Shown here: positions 34,248-42,913 of the stretch, in pieces | Position numbering within the stretch: position 1 is the first letter of the stretch | Layout: each line of letters opens with the position of its first letter | NCBI GenBank assembly: GCA_005768725.1 | Contig: VAFM01000001.1 | Coordinates: forward strand, 434,001-498,000 | From: Blastochloris viridis | GTDB taxonomy: Bacteria; Pseudomonadota; Alphaproteobacteria; UBA2136; UBA6156 | DNA length: 64,000 bases | Reading direction: 5' to 3' | Position numbers and translations under genes: made by a program | Notes under the pieces: generated by a model | What the model saw: the letters and a program-made list of their open reading frames with translations, nothing else | What the model was told of the DNA's origin: nothing | Database searches by the model: none

Positions 34248-36878
34248 ATGACCTCCGCCAAACAAAAAGCCGCCAAGGCTGCCGCACAGGCTTCCCAAGC
34301 CAAAACCTCTGTCAAAGTTGCCGAACCCGCTGCGTCCGGCTGGAGTGTAGAGGGCGTTGTGCGCCTCATCATCCTGTTCTTTGCCGCCACCCTGCCCTTT
34401 TATTACGACCTTGGTGTACCAGAGGTCAGTGGTGACATCCGCTGGCTGGCGACCGAGTTTTTTGCCGGCGTGTGCGCCATTCTGTTGCTCTCGAAAGCTT
34501 TATGGACCGGCGATAAGGTGATGAGCCTACGCTGGCCGGTGGTGATGTGGTTCGGTTTAGGCTTGGCGATATGGTCGGCTGTAAGCCTTATTGATGCACT
34601 GAACCCCAGCCGCGGGATCATTCTGATCAAAGCCCTCTATGCCCAGCTTATTCTGATGGTCGTGGTCTATCACGTCGCAACCCCCGGCTTTGGCCGTAAG
34701 CTGCTGTGGGCGCTGGCACTGCCGATGTTCGGCACCAGTCTGGTCGGGGTTTTACAGTTCCATGGTATGAGCGACACCGGCCTTCAGGCCCTGATGAATG
34801 AAAGCTGGCTGTGGGTTTGGCTCAAGCCGTTCGTTTGGGTACTGAATGGTCTTGCCGGTACCATCGCCGAATGGGTCGGCTGGGGTGAGCGCCAACTTGG
34901 TTTTGTAGGCCTGATCACCAACACCTTCTTGCAAAGCGCCGTACCCGGCAGCACCTTTGCCAACAAAAACTTGGCCGGTAGCTGGACCGCCATGATGCTG
35001 CCGATCGCGCTGTATCTGCTCATCACGGCCAAGCGTTGGCCCGCACAGGCAGTAGCCAGTATATTGCTGGCCATGGGGAGCGTCTTCCTGATTTACAGCC
35101 GCGCGCGCGCGAGCTGGGTGGCATTGTTCTGCGCCCTTATGACGCTGGGTGCTCTGTTGGTGCTGGTACCGGCGTGGCGCAAGGCTATCTGGAGCCATCT
35201 GGACAAGAGTCATATCCTCTGGCTGCTGCTGCCGGTGGTATGCCTTATCCGCTGGGGCGGCGATGTATCTCCCATCAATGGCGGGCACGCGATCGACCGT
35301 ACTCCGGCGCAGCAGGTGGAAGCCCTGACCCAGAGTAGCTGGAACGAGATTGGCGGGCGCCTGGCCTACAACCTGAACAGTCTGGTTATCATCAAGGATT
35401 ACTGGTTCAACGGCGTGGGCCTTGGCAACTTCTATACCATTTATCCGCCTTACTATAACGAGCTGGTTGTGACGCCGACCAACAGCTACAACGTGATGGC
35501 CCGCCCACAGCGTACCCACACCGATATGATGCAGTCGTTCGATGAGATGGGGATTCCAGGCGGGATTCTGTACGTTGGCCTGTTTGTGAGTGCGATTTCG
35601 ATGGCTCTGCGCATGGCGGGGCGCCGTGCCGGTGCGCTTGGAGGGTATCTTATCGGTGCCGGTATGGTCGGGATGATGGCCGGGTTGACCGTCTTTTTAG
35701 AACAGCAAGGCATGCTAGCCCTGCCCGGTGTGTGGCACTGGCTGCTGGTAACACTTCAGCTAATTGTACTTTCAGGCTTAGGTTTTGGTGCTATTTATCA
35801 CTGGTTAAAATTACGCGAAAAAGGCGATTGGCCTGTTGAAGCAGCATTCTTTAATTTGATTGCATTAGGCGGATGCGAAGCGATTCTTCCGATATTGCTA
35901 TATCCTTCTATTTCTACATTCATTCTTATTTGGGTTCTGCGAATCGGATTAGCTGCTACAAGCCTTACATTCATTATTCTGGCTATCCAGCAACATCTCA
36001 AAAATCCCCAAAAAGCATCAACGAATGCCGCCGACGATAGCCAATTGCTTGGCTTGATGACAGGGATCGGCGTGCTGACCATCTGTATCAATGCTCTGTT
36101 CGACTTCCCCATGCAGTTGCCGACCGCACCTGCTGCCGCCATGCTGATGATGGGCCTGATCTCCGCCCTTTACATGCGTTACTACCCGCAGGCCGTAACG
36201 GCACCGCTGGCAAACTGCTTACCGGAGCGCGTGAAGGTAAGCCGTGGCGTTATTCTGCTTGGCGTGCTTGTGACACTCGCCGCCAGTGGCTGGGCGATGT
36301 GGGACGGGCTGAAGTTCCGGGAAAGCAATGTATTGCTCAAGCAGGGGATGATACGCATTTACAGCGGCCTGAATGACGATGCCACGTTGGAAATATTGCA
36401 ACGCGCCTGGGATGTGTACCCGTATGACCAGCGGATTCAGGAACACTTGGGTGTGGTGTACGCCAATTATAACGGCGTGATGCCCCTGAGCCTGAACGAG
36501 CGCATTGCCAAGCTGGAGTGGGTGCTGGCGGGCGACCCGTGGGGCGCCAACCACATGATCAATCTGTCCGGATTGTATCTGCAGCAGGCTACGCAGCAGC
36601 GTTCGGTGGGGAATGTGGAGGGTGCGCTCAAGTCTCTGACCCGTGCCGACGAGCTGTTTGAGAAACTGAAAGAGAATGCCGACTTCAGCCATTATACCTG
36701 GGGAATCGGCGGCACTCTGCGCAATATGCAGGGGCGCTTTGGCGACGCTATCTGGATGTTCCGCCGTGCACTGGCGATTGAGCCGAGCTACACCCCTGCC
36801 CTGTATGGGTTGCAGATGGCGGTTTCGGCCAGCGGCCTGCGCCCGGCGACCGTGCAGGACGGGAGCTTCCGGCCCTAA
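34248..36878 (+). CDS. O-antigen ligase/polymerase-like membrane protein with C-terminal repeat domain
   Basis: Predicted 876-residue protein. After a basic Lys/Ala-rich N-terminus, about 12-14 membrane segments follow with the Wzy_C (O-antigen ligase) region: FIYSRARASWVALFC-like helix and the large periplasmic loop NSLVIIKDYWFNGVGLGNF then RTHTDMMQSFDEMGIPGG, whose His is typical of WaaL/PglL-type ligases. The last about 230 residues are soluble with TPR-like helices. A segment at about 35755-36040 has much lower GC than its flanks. Acceptor and donor are unknown. Confidence 0.8.
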   Translation: MTSAKQKAAKAAAQASQAKTSVKVAEPAASGWSVEGVVRLIILFFAATLPFYYDLGVPEVSGDIRWLATEFFAGVCAILLLSKALWTGDKVMSLRWPVVMWFGLGLAIWSAVSLIDALNPSRGIILIKALYAQLILMVVVYHVATPGFGRKLLWALALPMFGTSLVGVLQFHGMSDTGLQALMNESWLWVWLKPFVWVLNGLAGTIAEWVGWGERQLGFVGLITNTFLQSAVPGSTFANKNLAGSWTAMMLPIALYLLITAKRWPAQAVASILLAMGSVFLIYSRARASWVALFCALMTLGALLVLVPAWRKAIWSHLDKSHILWLLLPVVCLIRWGGDVSPINGGHAIDRTPAQQVEALTQSSWNEIGGRLAYNLNSLVIIKDYWFNGVGLGNFYTIYPPYYNELVVTPTNSYNVMARPQRTHTDMMQSFDEMGIPGGILYVGLFVSAISMALRMAGRRAGALGGYLIGAGMVGMMAGLTVFLEQQGMLALPGVWHWLLVTLQLIVLSGLGFGAIYHWLKLREKGDWPVEAAFFNLIALGGCEAILPILLYPSISTFILIWVLRIGLAATSLTFIILAIQQHLKNPQKASTNAADDSQLLGLMTGIGVLTICINALFDFPMQLPTAPAAAMLMMGLISALYMRYYPQAVTAPLANCLPERVKVSRGVILLGVLVTLAASGWAMWDGLKFRESNVLLKQGMIRIYSGLNDDATLEILQRAWDVYPYDQRIQEHLGVVYANYNGVMPLSLNERIAKLEWVLAGDPWGANHMINLSGLYLQQATQQRSVGNVEGALKSLTRADELFEKLKENADFSHYTWGIGGTLRNMQGRFGDAIWMFRRALAIEPSYTPALYGLQMAVSASGLRPATVQDGSFRP

Positions 36879-36890
36879 GACACGACCTGA

Positions 36891-36917
36891 AAAACGCCGG
36901 ATGACCGGCGTTTTTTT
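36891..36917. terminator. Bidirectional terminator
   Basis: AAAACGCCGG-ATGA-CCGGCGTTTT, 10-bp stem and T7 run, between convergent genes ending at 36878 and 36927. Confidence 0.93.
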
Positions 36918-36926
36918 GATATGTGG

Positions 36927-37571
36927 CTAGCGGAGTGTGAGTTTGCAGTTGCGCTGGCTGAAGCGTTCGCACGTGCGTATCAGAGCTTCGGCGTCGTCTT
37001 TGTTCAGCGTTTTGGTATAGAGCGGATATTTATCACGGCGGTCGGCACCGTCGTTCACACGGGTAAAGCCCATGCGCTCCAGCAGCGTCACACCTTCCGG
37101 CGAATATCCGCAGGCGTAACCTTGCCAGACGTGGCCTTCGGCGACGCCGTATTTTTCCAGCATCAGGCGTGCAAAGGCGTAGAGCATCGTCTGTGCGGCG
37201 CGGCCATTCTCGGCTTTGCTGTTGCTGTTGTAGGCGACAATGGCGCCGAGATAGATACGGTTTTGGGCGGCGTATTCTTCGTAGGGCAGAATATCTTTGG
37301 AGGTGAACAGCCCTTCTTCGGTTGTACCTTCTACAAAGGCATCGAAGGTGTCGGGGGCCAGTAGGAAGAAGTCGAGGAAGCCGCAGAGGTTATCATCGGT
37401 ATCCTTCAGGCAGATATGGCTGTACGGGTTGCGGCGATAGGCATCGCGCAGTACGCCGAGGTCGACATTGGTTTCGCCGAAGGTGGTGGACGACATGCTG
37501 ACCACACTATCGAGGTCGTGATAGTCGGTGGGGATATCGATGACGTAACCGGGTGTGCGCGCAAAAAACAT
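36927..37571 (-). CDS. Putative GNAT-fold acetyltransferase
   Basis: Predicted 214-residue protein. The order of elements fits a GNAT fold: IDIPTDYHDLDSVVSM, a core strand NLCGFLDFFLL, YLGAIVAYN and the C-terminal LLERMGFTRVND typical of acetyltransferases. The acetyl-CoA loop is not the standard RGxG. It lies 18 bases downstream of the RNase E/G gene and has an AAGGGAAG SD. In related genomes this position often holds yacG. Assignment moderate. Confidence 0.6.
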   Translation of the reverse strand: MFFARTPGYVIDIPTDYHDLDSVVSMSSTTFGETNVDLGVLRDAYRRNPYSHICLKDTDDNLCGFLDFFLLAPDTFDAFVEGTTEEGLFTSKDILPYEEYAAQNRIYLGAIVAYNSNSKAENGRAAQTMLYAFARLMLEKYGVAEGHVWQGYACGYSPEGVTLLERMGFTRVNDGADRRDKYPLYTKTLNKDDAEALIRTCERFSQRNCKLTLR

Positions 37572-37589
37572 CCGTCTTCCCTTTCTGGA

Positions 37590-38774
37590 TTAGCCGCTGA
37601 TGCGGTAGGTGTTGACCGGCAGTGCGCCGTCGGATTCCAGTGTAATCGTGCGGCCCAGTTGTGCAAGGCATGTGGCCTGCGTGAGGTACTTTTGCAGGAT
37701 GTACGTGACATCCGGGTGCGCGGTAATAGTTTGGCGGCGCAGTGACGGGTTGGCGCCTGCCGGGGTGCGCCAGAGTTCCAGCCCGATGCGGCCCGCAATG
37801 TAATCGGGCGTTTTAAGCAGCAGAGTGAGCGAAGGGCCGGAGCGTTCGCGCGTGAGCTCCAGCAGGCCGTGGCGCGACATAGGACGAAGCTCCACAAAAC
37901 GGTCATCGGTCACGTTAAAGGTGGCGGAGAGATGCTCGGCGATGATGCCGCGATGGTTTTTGCTCTTCGGGGTGATGAAGTCGACAATGACTGAGCCGCC
38001 GAGGTCCAGCAGGCGGCAGAGACGGGCGACTTCTTCAGCCGCGCGCAAGTTGACGGCCATGGTGGCATCGCCCTTCTGCATATGGCTGGCTGCACTGGCA
38101 TTCACGTCGATAGTGGCAACGGCGGAGGTCAGCTCGATAATCAGGTTGCCTTCTACCCCTTTGCCCTTGAACGGGAAGGTCGGGCGCGCGCTGCCCATGG
38201 CGTCGAGGTGGCCATCCAGCAGTTCGGTGAAGGAAGCCATGCCGTCGAACGAGCCGTCGAGGTCGAGTTGGCGGACCTGACGTTCCGGCACGTGATGCGT
38301 TACGGCATCGCGGTGGGCGCCGTTCAGAATCCAGACCGTGACCGGGTTGGAACCGGCATCGTGCAGGGAGCGGGTGAGCGCGGTGGGAGGTGAATGAATG
38401 ATGCTGGGGCACGGTGTCTCGGACGATGGCGGTTTGATGGCCGTGCGGGCGTCGAGTGTTGCGCCTTTTTCGTAGAATCCGCCGCGGGTGATGCGGGCGA
38501 CGATGCCCTGCCCTTCGGTCAGGCGGATTTTGGCGCCATCGGGGCCGTCCGGCAGCGTATTGAACGGCAGAATCGCGTCGTTGCGGTCGCCGATATCGAC
38601 AAACGCGGCGCCGAGGCTGGGCACCACCTGCCGCACACGGCCATAGACAAGTGCGCCTTCGATATGGCGGCGGGTCGATTCATCGTAACGGAGGGTTAAA
38701 AGGCGCGCGTGGTCATCAAACAAGGCACAGCGCGTATGCCAGGGAGTCGATTCGTAGAGAATATGATAGGTCAT
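37590..38774 (-). CDS. rng: Ribonuclease E/G family protein, short form
   Basis: Predicted 394-residue endoribonuclease-like protein. An S1-like domain at the N-terminus (ALVYGRVRQVVPSLGAAFVDIG) is followed by the catalytic region with both metal-binding Asp positions, ATIDVNAS and GGSVIVDFI. It lacks the C-terminal Zn-link and is about 95 residues shorter than E. coli RNase G. The start overlaps the maf stop by 4 bases (ATGA). Typical maf-rng pairing. Confidence 0.88.
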   Translation of the reverse strand: MTYHILYESTPWHTRCALFDDHARLLTLRYDESTRRHIEGALVYGRVRQVVPSLGAAFVDIGDRNDAILPFNTLPDGPDGAKIRLTEGQGIVARITRGGFYEKGATLDARTAIKPPSSETPCPSIIHSPPTALTRSLHDAGSNPVTVWILNGAHRDAVTHHVPERQVRQLDLDGSFDGMASFTELLDGHLDAMGSARPTFPFKGKGVEGNLIIELTSAVATIDVNASAASHMQKGDATMAVNLRAAEEVARLCRLLDLGGSVIVDFITPKSKNHRGIIAEHLSATFNVTDDRFVELRPMSRHGLLELTRERSGPSLTLLLKTPDYIAGRIGLELWRTPAGANPSLRRQTITAHPDVTYILQKYLTQATCLAQLGRTITLESDGALPVNTYRISG

Positions 38775-39370
38775 GCCGCCTTTTCAGCCTTGCTGAAAGG
38801 GTTGGTTTGGATGCCAGCGCGGGCTAGAAGTACTTCTGTCTCATATAGCGGTAGACCCATAATACCGCTCACACTACCGTGAGTGGTTTGAATCCAGTTT
38901 TCCATCAGTTCGATCTTCAGACCACCGGCAGTATGTTTCCAAAGCCCTGCATCTACATAAGCGTTAATGTCCGAAGCCGAAAGGCGCTTCATCTTAATCC
39001 AGCTATTCACGGTTTTATGATGCAACTTACCTGTAGAATCCACGAGCACCAGCACTGTAGGAATAGCCACGCGGCGGCCAGACTGGAGCTTCAGCATATC
39101 TTTTGCTTCATCTTCAGTCTGCGGAGTTTGCAGGATACGGCGCCCAAGAATGACGGGTGAATCAGCCGCGAGAATTACACAACCTGGATGTGTAGCGGCA
39201 ATTGTCTCGGCCTTAGAGATAGCAATACGCTTTACATAGGCCAGCGGCGCTTCGTTCTTTAAAGGTGTTTCGTCTACATCTGCAGGCTGAGAGAGAAACG
39301 TTACACCTAGCTTTTCCAAAAGCCCTTTACGGGTTTTCGACTGGCTGGCGAGGATGAGCTTGGGTGCCAT
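38771..39370 (-). CDS. maf: Maf family nucleoside triphosphate pyrophosphatase
   Basis: Predicted 199-residue protein. Family start PKLILASQSKTRKGLLEKLG, catalytic CVILAADSPVIL, and the C-terminal VSGIMGLPLYE are seen. It hydrolyses non-canonical or modified NTPs. Base composition is AT-richer than its neighbours. Lies 2 bases downstream of dcd. Confidence 0.93.
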   Translation of the reverse strand: MAPKLILASQSKTRKGLLEKLGVTFLSQPADVDETPLKNEAPLAYVKRIAISKAETIAATHPGCVILAADSPVILGRRILQTPQTEDEAKDMLKLQSGRRVAIPTVLVLVDSTGKLHHKTVNSWIKMKRLSASDINAYVDAGLWKHTAGGLKIELMENWIQTTHGSVSGIMGLPLYETEVLLARAGIQTNPFSKAEKAA

Positions 39371-39372
39371 CC

Positions 39373-40533
39373 CTAGGCTTCCATTTTGAACTGCTTGGCG
39401 AGCTTAAGCCCCTGCCCTGCATAGTTAGAGCCAATGCCAGAGCCATACACTGTGGAAGGTGCTTCCAGCAGTTTCTCGTAAATAAAGCGACCGATGGGCT
39501 GGCCGTGCTCCAGCACGCAGGGCACGTCATGGGCGCGGACTTCCAGCACAGCGGTGGTGCCGTTTTCAGGTGAGCCTGCACCGACATAACCGAAACCGGG
39601 GTCGAAGAAGCCAGCGTAGTGCACGCGGATCTCACCCACGCGGGTGTCGTAGGCAACCAGCTCGGCAGCGTGGGTCGGCGGGACGCAGATGCCTTCGCTG
39701 GATGCGAAGATGTAGAATTCTTCGGGGTAGAGAATCAGCGGTTTGGAGTTGCTGCGGGTGATGGGCTCCCAGAAGTGGCTCCACTGATAACCGCCAATGC
39801 GCGCGAGGTCGATCGGCTGGGTGTGGTGCTTGGCGCGGTAGCCAATGATCGGGTTATCGCCATGGCTGTTCTTCTGCTGGCCGTGAAGGTCGATGCTGAT
39901 CCAGAGACCCTGCGACATCACGCTTTCGGCGCATTCAGCCTGCTGGCGCAGCAGCGGTACCTGCTTGTGCAGTTCGGTCAGGTCGGCGTCGGAGACGCGA
40001 ACATCGCCCTGGCGCAGGCGGAGCTGGTTGAGGCGGTCTCCGGCACGGATGACGATGGGGAACGTCAGCGGCGAAATCTCGACATACAGGCCGCCGCTGT
40101 AGCCGGGAGCTACAGTGTCGTAAATGCTGGCGTTATCGGTCACCAGACGCACGAAGATATCGAGGCGGCCGGTGCTGCTTTTGGGGCTGGCGGTGCCTTC
40201 GATAAACGCCGGCAGATTCACGGACTCTTGCAGCGGCACAAGGTAGACCGCGCCGCGCTCGAACAGCTGCGGTTGGGTCAAGTCCAGCTCGGTCATGGTC
40301 AGGCCTTCCAGACACTCGGTCACCTTACGGTTTTTGCCCGGCAAAAAACCCGCCTGCACGCGGTAGGCTTTGGTGCCCAGGCGAAGGTCCAGGCTGGCGG
40401 GTTGGATCTGGCCCTCGGCCAAGGGGCTGGCGGTTTTGAGGGCGCCGGAGGCAAACAGGTTGCGGAAGTCGGTATCGACCAGGACTCCCTGTTGCAGGGC
40501 GGCGATTGTGGCGGGAGCAGCTGCGGTATTCAT
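39373..40533 (-). CDS. dcd: dCTP deaminase, double-length form
   Basis: Predicted 386-residue enzyme making dUTP from dCTP for dTTP synthesis. It is twice the size of E. coli Dcd and contains two dUTPase-fold halves: the N-terminal half with IQPASLDLRLG and SPKSSTGRLDIFVRL, the C-terminal half with FDPGFGYVG and GQPIGRFIYEKL. Double-length forms are known in alphaproteobacteria. A -10 box ends 6 bases before the ATG and there is no SD, so the message may be leaderless. First gene of dcd-maf-rng-GNAT. Confidence 0.88.
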   Translation of the reverse strand: MNTAAAPATIAALQQGVLVDTDFRNLFASGALKTASPLAEGQIQPASLDLRLGTKAYRVQAGFLPGKNRKVTECLEGLTMTELDLTQPQLFERGAVYLVPLQESVNLPAFIEGTASPKSSTGRLDIFVRLVTDNASIYDTVAPGYSGGLYVEISPLTFPIVIRAGDRLNQLRLRQGDVRVSDADLTELHKQVPLLRQQAECAESVMSQGLWISIDLHGQQKNSHGDNPIIGYRAKHHTQPIDLARIGGYQWSHFWEPITRSNSKPLILYPEEFYIFASSEGICVPPTHAAELVAYDTRVGEIRVHYAGFFDPGFGYVGAGSPENGTTAVLEVRAHDVPCVLEHGQPIGRFIYEKLLEAPSTVYGSGIGSNYAGQGLKLAKQFKMEA

Positions 40534-40539
40534 CGGTGA

Positions 40540-40568
40540 TTTATAGCAGGGGTTGCGTTAGGGGTGAA
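40540..40568 (-). promoter_or_regulatory. dcd promoter, probably leaderless
   Basis: Minus-strand TTCACC (40568-40563), 17-base spacer, TATAAA (40545-40540), then TCACCG and ATG at 40533. The predicted transcript start falls on or next to the A of ATG. Confidence 0.6.
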
Positions 40569-40572
40569 GGGG

Positions 40573-40586
40573 TTGTATGCATACAA
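40573..40586. promoter_or_regulatory. Palindromic operator-like site between divergent genes
   Basis: TTGTATGCATACAA is a perfect 14-bp palindrome just upstream of the dcd -35 and between dcd and the gene at 40629. A regulator-binding site is likely. Related TGTATGCA words occur at 42870, 52835 and 53996. Confidence 0.5.
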
Positions 40587-40628
40587 TCTCATCTCACCCT
40601 TCCATTTTTGCTGCCATAGGAGGCGGAT

Positions 40629-41057
40629 ATGGCAAAACGACTACTGCATGCCTTTGATGCGACGACTGCATTCACTCTGCTGCGGACTGCGCTGCTCCCT
40701 TTGGGGCACTGCATCCATCCCAGTGATCTGAATACCGGCGCCGAACAAATCTTCATCCACGAGAAAATGCGTCTGGTTATCAACTTTCAGGAGGAAATTC
40801 CCTTTCTGCAGATATGCAGCATGAATGAAAACGTGATCATTGAGCTGCGTTTTGAAGATTACGACATCATCGTTGAACGTTCCGAGCGCCGGAAAAGCGG
40901 TTATTGGCAGGTGCCTTCCGATAAGTCGGCACTGGATGCCGAATACCTGCTTTACGGAATAAAGGAAACCATCAACCAGTACATTCGGGATCATTATGAT
41001 CTTCCCGTTCTGGAGACGGCACATGACATCGCCAAGTTCTCACAAGGCAAGCGGTGA
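40629..41057 (+). CDS. Hypothetical protein, 142 residues
   Basis: Predicted soluble protein behind a strong SD (AGGAGG, 6 bases before ATG). N-terminal helix, then alternating strands (RLVINFQEEIPFLQICS; NVIIELRFEDYDIIVE) and a C-terminal helix. No family recognised. The next gene starts 3 bases after its stop, so the two form an operon divergent from dcd. Confidence 0.65.
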   Translation: MAKRLLHAFDATTAFTLLRTALLPLGHCIHPSDLNTGAEQIFIHEKMRLVINFQEEIPFLQICSMNENVIIELRFEDYDIIVERSERRKSGYWQVPSDKSALDAEYLLYGIKETINQYIRDHYDLPVLETAHDIAKFSQGKR

Positions 41058-41060
41058 CCC

Positions 41061-41384
41061 ATGGCAAAAGCAACGAAACCCAAAGATGCGGACAAGGATA
41101 AACCCCCTGCCCGCAAACGGCGGATAAAGACACCTATCGATCATGTTCTGGGCAAACCGGAAGTGATGGAAACCTCGGCCTTTGACGAGGCCAAGGAGAA
41201 AATGAAGCTTATCGGTAAGGATTTTGACGACGTATTGAAGCGTACTATCAAAAGCCTTGCCACCAAGCATAAAGTGACCGAAGCCATGGTCTCTACCGCC
41301 ATCAGCCATCATCTGATGATCACCGCGGTTGAGAATGCCATGTCGGTTATCGTGGCTGAACATGACAATGCCACGGACGGTTGA
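41061..41384 (+). CDS. Hypothetical protein with basic N-terminus, 107 residues
   Basis: Predicted 107-residue helical protein. First 26 residues are Lys/Asp/Pro-rich and likely disordered (KPKDADKDKPPARKRRIKTP). The rest forms helices (LKRTIKSLATKHKVTEAMV) which could be a DNA-binding-like fold, but nothing specific is recognised. Ends before the terminator at 41403. Confidence 0.6.
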   Translation: MAKATKPKDADKDKPPARKRRIKTPIDHVLGKPEVMETSAFDEAKEKMKLIGKDFDDVLKRTIKSLATKHKVTEAMVSTAISHHLMITAVENAMSVIVAEHDNATDG

Positions 41385-41402
41385 TACACTTTGAACGCAC
41401 AG

Positions 41403-41427
41403 AAAAGAGGGCCTCGGCCCTCTTTTT
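41403..41427. terminator. Bidirectional terminator
   Basis: AAAGAGGGC-CTCG-GCCCTCTTT stem with T5, between convergent genes ending at 41384 and 41441. Confidence 0.9.
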
Positions 41428-41440
41428 CTTTGTCTGAACG

Positions 41441-42088
41441 CTAGGACAGAACCGTGCCGGTGGGGGCGGATGACGCCAGTGCCTTGCGGGTGCGGGCCAT
41501 CACGTCGCTCGCGTCGTCGTCCTGTCCGAAGACCGTCAGGCCGTGCACCACCATGGTGTGCAGGCTGCGGCCACCGATGATGCAGGGCGTATTGGACGTG
41601 ATGTTGCAAAGCTCGGAGGCACGCATTTCGGCGTTCTCAATCGCACGCAGTTCGTTCAGGATAATCGCGAACTCACCGAACCGCGGATGCGCGGCGATGT
41701 CGGTCGGGCGGATATTCTGGCGAATGAGGCTGGCCATATGGCGCAGAATGGCGTCGGTCGCCACTTCTCCCAATTGGTTGGAGAGGTTGGTAAAGTCGAC
41801 AATGCTTAGCAGAATGAGACCATGGCGGCGGCCATAGCGGCGGGCGGTGGCGAGCGAGCGTTCCAGCTCGGCGGCCAATGTGCGGTGGTTGGCCAGACCG
41901 GTCAGCGGGTCGGCACCGCTTTCGCGCTGGAGCGCGGTGATCATCTGCGCCTGTTCTTCCACCATGCGCTGCAGCTCTTTGTAGTCGCTCATCAGCGTAT
42001 CGTAGTCGGAAGCTGGCTCCTGGCCTGCTTCAAAATCCGCTTCGCGGCGGCGCATCATGTTCTGTAACGGGTCTTTAAACTTGGCCAT
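41441..42088 (-). CDS. Degenerate GGDEF-domain protein
   Basis: Predicted 215-residue protein. N-terminal coiled coil (KELQRMVEEQAQMITALQRE), then DPLTGLANHRTL, the standard entry of a GGDEF domain. The active-site motif reads RFGEF instead of GGDEF, so the first Gly and the Asp are lost and cyclase activity is unlikely; it may be a binding or partner protein. A start at 42136 would lie in the terminator of the next gene, so 42088 is used. Downstream of an intact GGDEF protein. Confidence 0.75.
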   Translation of the reverse strand: MAKFKDPLQNMMRRREADFEAGQEPASDYDTLMSDYKELQRMVEEQAQMITALQRESGADPLTGLANHRTLAAELERSLATARRYGRRHGLILLSIVDFTNLSNQLGEVATDAILRHMASLIRQNIRPTDIAAHPRFGEFAIILNELRAIENAEMRASELCNITSNTPCIIGGRSLHTMVVHGLTVFGQDDDASDVMARTRKALASSAPTGTVLS

Positions 42089-42120
42089 GCGGTCATTATT
42101 GGTATTTATCTTTAAAACGC

Positions 42121-42154
42121 AAGGCCAAAGCTGCATTTAAGCGGCTTTGGCCTT
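42121..42154 (-). terminator. Terminator of the GGDEF gene at 42178
   Basis: Long stem AAGGCCAAAGCTGC/GCGGCTTTGGCCTT (one wobble) with 6-base loop; minus-strand T run TTTT follows a few bases later. Confidence 0.7.
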
Positions 42155-42177
42155 CTTCCAAGGATATGCGAACCTTT

Positions 42178-42840
42178 TTAGGCGCGCAGGGATTTGAGAG
42201 CCTGCTTGAGACGGTACATGCGGGAGTCGGCCAGTTCAATCAGTTCCGGCAGCGACGGCGCTTCTTCCAGCGTGGCAATACCGACGCTGATGTTGGCGTT
42301 GAGGCTGTTACCATCGTAGTTCACCGGTTGATGCTCCAGCGCCATGCGCAGGCGGCGGGCCATAATCAGGGCCTGACTGAGACCAGCACCGACAAGGAAC
42401 ACCATAAATTCATCACCACCCAGTCGGCACAGGCTGTCGGTGCCACGGCTGTTCTGGCGCAGAATGTCGGCGACGTGGCGCAGCAGGGCATCGCCAGCGG
42501 CATGGCCGTAGACATCGTTCACCTGCTTAAAGCCGTTGAGGTCGAACATCATCAATGCGCCTTCGTGGCCGTAGCGGTTGAAATTCTCAATAGCTTTGGC
42601 CAACGCATCTTCCATACCGCGGCGGTTATAGAGACCGGTCAGGCTGTCGTGGTTAGCCTTTTCGGCCAGGCTTTCGATCATCGCGGCCTGATGCTCGATG
42701 CGTTCTTCCAACGTGGAAATATGGGTGCGCAGCACGGTCAGCTCGGGCGGGGCGGGCACAAAATTGTACGTGCTTTGACCGTGAATGGCCGGCCAGCGGC
42801 GGCTGGCGTTCTGTTTGGTTTGGATAGCCTGTTGTTTCAT
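42178..42840 (-). CDS. Diguanylate cyclase (GGDEF) with inhibitory site
   Basis: Predicted 220-residue protein. A short N-terminal coiled coil (THISTLEERIEHQAAMIESL) leads to a GGDEF domain with DSLTGLYNRRGMED, MMFDLNGFKQVND and intact RLGGDEF. An RxxD I-site (RGTD) lies five residues before GGDEF, indicating product inhibition. It would make cyclic di-GMP. No sensor domain is attached. A GCATAC-A-GTATGC palindrome (42871-42883) lies upstream of the ATG. Confidence 0.9.
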   Translation of the reverse strand: MKQQAIQTKQNASRRWPAIHGQSTYNFVPAPPELTVLRTHISTLEERIEHQAAMIESLAEKANHDSLTGLYNRRGMEDALAKAIENFNRYGHEGALMMFDLNGFKQVNDVYGHAAGDALLRHVADILRQNSRGTDSLCRLGGDEFMVFLVGAGLSQALIMARRLRMALEHQPVNYDGNSLNANISVGIATLEEAPSLPELIELADSRMYRLKQALKSLRA

Positions 42841-42913
42841 AGCATTCTCTCCTTGGTTGAGAGAGATAATGCATACAGTATGCCAAAGTTCATCCTTTGG
42901 CGGATATCGGCGC

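Noticed and set aside
42089..42136. Upstream start for the degenerate GGDEF gene
   Set aside because: The start at 42136 lies in the hairpin terminator of the preceding gene; 42088 is more reasonable.
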